Shown one piece after another: positions 27,775-29,838 of a stretch of DNA of 29,838 nt. The DNA lies in the IMG/VR virus record IMGVR_UViG_3300038701_000879, positions 1-29,838 of that record. One strand, 5' to 3'. The first letter of the stretch is position 1; each line of letters starts with the position of its first letter. The notes beneath the pieces were generated by a model. It was not told the origin of the DNA and searched no databases. It saw nothing but the letters and a program-made list of their open reading frames with translations. This DNA is from a virus. Made by a program: the position numbers and the translations under genes.

Positions 27775-29838
27775 TTATAAACTTGCGTTTTGCTCAATCA
27801 CGTCAACTTTATTCGACACGCTTGAAATTTCATCAACGCCGACAATAGGGTTCGGCAATGACGAAACCGCTTCAGCCGTCTTCGAAGCAAACATTTCATA
27901 ATCAAACAAGCTTTCAGGTTGTGCGCTTGTTCCTAAAATACCACCGTTCGCAAATTTACGACCGCCGCCAGCTTCGTTGATTCTTGAAAGCAAAGGCGCA
28001 AACATTGAAGTTGAACGTTTATTGATAACCGCTTCACCGCCTTCAAGTTCACCGAACGGCGTTTTGATTCCGCCTTGTGCGTGACTTGCGCCCTGAAGAA
28101 GACCGCCCTTTGCGTAAGTTGTTTTTGTCGAAGCTATTTTTGACACGTTAAGAAGCCCCGAAGTAACCGCTAAACCAGCCGCAACAAAACCCAATGTCGG
28201 ACCCACAATCGGAATTCCCGCAAGTGCTTTATACGCCGCAGTTGCCGACTGATATGTTGCAATTGTAGTTTCAGCAATTGCAGCCGCTTTTCCGACCGCA
28301 GTTTGTTCACCCGCAACCGACTTGAACGAAGCAAAAACAGACTGAAAACCTTCAATTTTTGACTGGGTCAAAGCACGGTCAATATTCTTCTGGCGTTCAG
28401 CGTACTTCTTATTTATCAAAGCAACGTCAGCCCCAGTTTTTTCAGCCTTGAAAAGTTCCGCATTTTTGTCAGCTTCAAGTTGTGCCGTTAAAATTTCATA
28501 TTCAGAAGCGTTTTGTTCTTGCATAATAGCAAGCTTGTTTTCAAAGTCAGCGGCTTCTTGTTCCGCTTTCGCTTCTTTTCTTTGTTGTTCCAGTTCTTCG
28601 TTCGCAATTCTGTTTTCTTCATTTACGGCGTTTATAGCGTCGTTGTATTGCGTTTGACTGATAACACCTTCTTCAAGTCTTTTCGCTTCAAATTCCCTTC
28701 TTTGTTCAGCAAGACGTTCAAGGCGGTCACGTTCTTCATTAAACAATTGTTCTGAAAGGAATTTTTCAGAATCAAGCTTTGATTGATTCGCCTGAACATA
28801 AGCTTCAAGTTCCCTTTGTGCGTTGTCAACCGTTAATTCAGCACGCTTCGCAAGAAGGTCGTTTTGAATGTTTAAAAGTTCAGTGTCATATTTTTCTTGA
28901 CTGATTTTCTTCGCCTTTAATTCAGCGTCAAGAATTTCAATCGACTTTCGTGCAACTTCTTCTTCGATTGCAAGTTGTTCTTTCAGGGTTTTTGCACGTG
29001 TCCCTTGTTGAGCAATAAAAAGGTCAAGTTGTTCTTTCTGTTTTTCAATTGCTTTTTCTTGTATTTCACGGTATTTGTCGGCGGCTTCTTTTCGAAGTGC
29101 GTTCAGGTTCGTCAATTGTTCAGATTCTTGACCAGTGATTCGTTCTTGAATGTCTGAAATTGTCGTTAACGCTTCAGCTTGTGCGTCAAGTGTTTCTTTT
29201 GTTTTTCCTTCAGCTTCAATTCTTAAATTTGCAACCGCAAGGGCTTGTTGTGCAATAGCAAGTTCAGCCGCAAGTTGTTCTTTCAATACTTTTCCCAGTT
29301 CGTCATTCGCTTGAATTCTTTCAGAAATTGACTTGCTTTCGTCGTCACGTATTTGACGAAGTTTTTCAGCTTGCTTTTGATAGTCAAGTTGTGTTTTTTG
29401 GGCTATTCTTTGCGCCTTTTCAAGTGCAATTTCAGCTTCAGCCAAGCGTTTTGAAGCTTCAACGCTTTCTTGTATTTCAGAAGTAAACCCACGAAGCGAA
29501 GCCGCTTGTTCGTCAAACCCTAAAAATTCAAGACCTTTCGCAATTGCGTCAAGTGCTTTAAAGATTCCTTTTTCAACCAATTCAAACCCCTTCACAAGTC
29601 CGTCAATTAAGAATTCGCCTAAAGGTTCAAGTATCTTCAGAAGCCCGTTAATAATTCCGCTAAACGCACTAAACGCCTTTTTAATTTTATTCGTTGCCGT
29701 TTCGCTTCGATTCATTGCATTTTTAACCAAAGCAAACGCACCGACAAGAACCGCCAAAATTGCACCGATAGGCGTCGCAATAAAAGCAATTGAAGCTTTT
29801 GTCATTCCCAGCATACCGTTCGCCATTCCTTTCAAAGT
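27775..29838 (-). CDS. Tape measure protein, C-terminal part (continues from 1-693)
   Basis: 688 codons that join in frame to the N-terminal part at 1-693. The hydrophobic segment (SIAFIATPIGAILAVLVGAF) is followed by a coiled-coil stretch of more than 300 residues (ALEKAQRIAQKTQLDYQKQA, many Glu/Lys/Gln). Another hydrophobic region follows (GIPIVGPTLGFVAAGLAVTS). The end is Gly-rich (TYAKGGLLQGASHAQGG, GELEGGEAVINK, FANGGILG). This is the usual order for tape measure proteins of Bacteroidota siphophages. Stop at 27775 leaves 21 bp before the HNH gene. Confidence 0.9.
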   Translation of the reverse strand, partial: TLKGMANGMLGMTKASIAFIATPIGAILAVLVGAFALVKNAMNRSETATNKIKKAFSAFSGIINGLLKILEPLGEFLIDGLVKGFELVEKGIFKALDAIAKGLEFLGFDEQAASLRGFTSEIQESVEASKRLAEAEIALEKAQRIAQKTQLDYQKQAEKLRQIRDDESKSISERIQANDELGKVLKEQLAAELAIAQQALAVANLRIEAEGKTKETLDAQAEALTTISDIQERITGQESEQLTNLNALRKEAADKYREIQEKAIEKQKEQLDLFIAQQGTRAKTLKEQLAIEEEVARKSIEILDAELKAKKISQEKYDTELLNIQNDLLAKRAELTVDNAQRELEAYVQANQSKLDSEKFLSEQLFNEERDRLERLAEQRREFEAKRLEEGVISQTQYNDAINAVNEENRIANEELEQQRKEAKAEQEAADFENKLAIMQEQNASEYEILTAQLEADKNAELFKAEKTGADVALINKKYAERQKNIDRALTQSKIEGFQSVFASFKSVAGEQTAVGKAAAIAETTIATYQSATAAYKALAGIPIVGPTLGFVAAGLAVTSGLLNVSKIASTKTTYAKGGLLQGASHAQGGIKTPFGELEGGEAVINKRSTSMFAPLLSRINEAGGGRKFANGGILGTSAQPESLFDYEMFASKTAEAVSSLPNPIVGVDEISSVSNKVDVIEQNASL
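29713..29837. repeat. Terminal direct repeat, right copy (circular closure)
   Basis: Exact copy of 4-128 offset by 29,709 bp. The last base (29838) is T where the left copy has A, and 29711-29712 are TT where the left copy has GA. The substitutions alter the tape measure codons at the two edges (Ser/Thr and Ser/Asn), consistent with population variants or assembly edges. Confidence 0.88.

Noticed and set aside
1-29838. CRISPR arrays, tRNA genes or rRNA
   Set aside because: No regularly spaced repeats or cloverleaf-like sequences with a CCA-end context were noticed. Coding density leaves almost no room for them.

Overview
The window is essentially one complete small genome of a tailed, probably siphovirus-like phage infecting a member of the Bacteroidota. 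The phage calls rest on a terminase pair, portal, ClpP-like head protease, tape measure protein, holin, lysozyme and an SGNH-bearing tail fibre. The host call rests on three things: TAnnTTTG-type -7 boxes (for example 17768-17775 on the minus strand, 20597-20604 and 23147-23154 on the plus strand), starts preceded by A/T-rich leaders such as TTTAAAAC rather than Shine-Dalgarno sequences, and an SSB tail of the DDLPF type. Bases 4-128 recur exactly at 29713-29837. The tape measure gene reads in frame across this overlap, so the sequence closes into a circle of 29,709 bp.

Two divergent transcription units meet at a 141-bp control region (17751-17891). The minus-strand late unit runs 17750 -> 1 and continues 29838 -> 27256. 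In order it encodes: head protease with a nested scaffold, major capsid protein, a probable tail tube protein, an unknown virion protein, portal, head-tail connector, a membrane-anchored spanin candidate, holin, SGNH tail fibre, lysozyme, TerS, TerL, a zinc micro-protein, four connector/tail genes, a large tail protein with a PKD-like end, the tape measure, and a NUMOD4/HNH homing endonuclease. Terminase lies downstream of portal and of the lysis genes, which is unlike the usual TerS-TerL-portal-protease-capsid order. A hairpin follows each of the four head-region genes between 17750 and 13971.

The plus-strand early/replication unit (17892-27215) is packed with small overlapping genes. It carries a Topo VI-A/Spo11-like TOPRIM protein, a Rad52-like annealing protein paired with a PD-(D/E)XK exonuclease, a stand-alone DnaA domain IV-like protein, a small HTH protein, a zinc-finger protein ending in an SSB-like EDDLPF tail, an HTH_39-like protein, a replisome-organiser-like protein, a MazG pyrophosphohydrolase and an SSB. 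There is no polymerase, helicase, integrase or recognisable lysogeny repressor. Replication must therefore borrow the host replisome, and the phage is probably lytic or at least lacks a visible integration module.

The most notable global signal is palindrome avoidance. Reading by eye I found no GATC, no GGCC and no CGCG in the window, and CCGG once. For GATC roughly one hundred would be expected from base composition. Other notable points are the SSB-tail mimic, the Topo VI-A-like protein, the orphan DnaA DNA-binding domain, the nested scaffold start and the possible single-protein spanin with an outer-membrane-like C-terminus.
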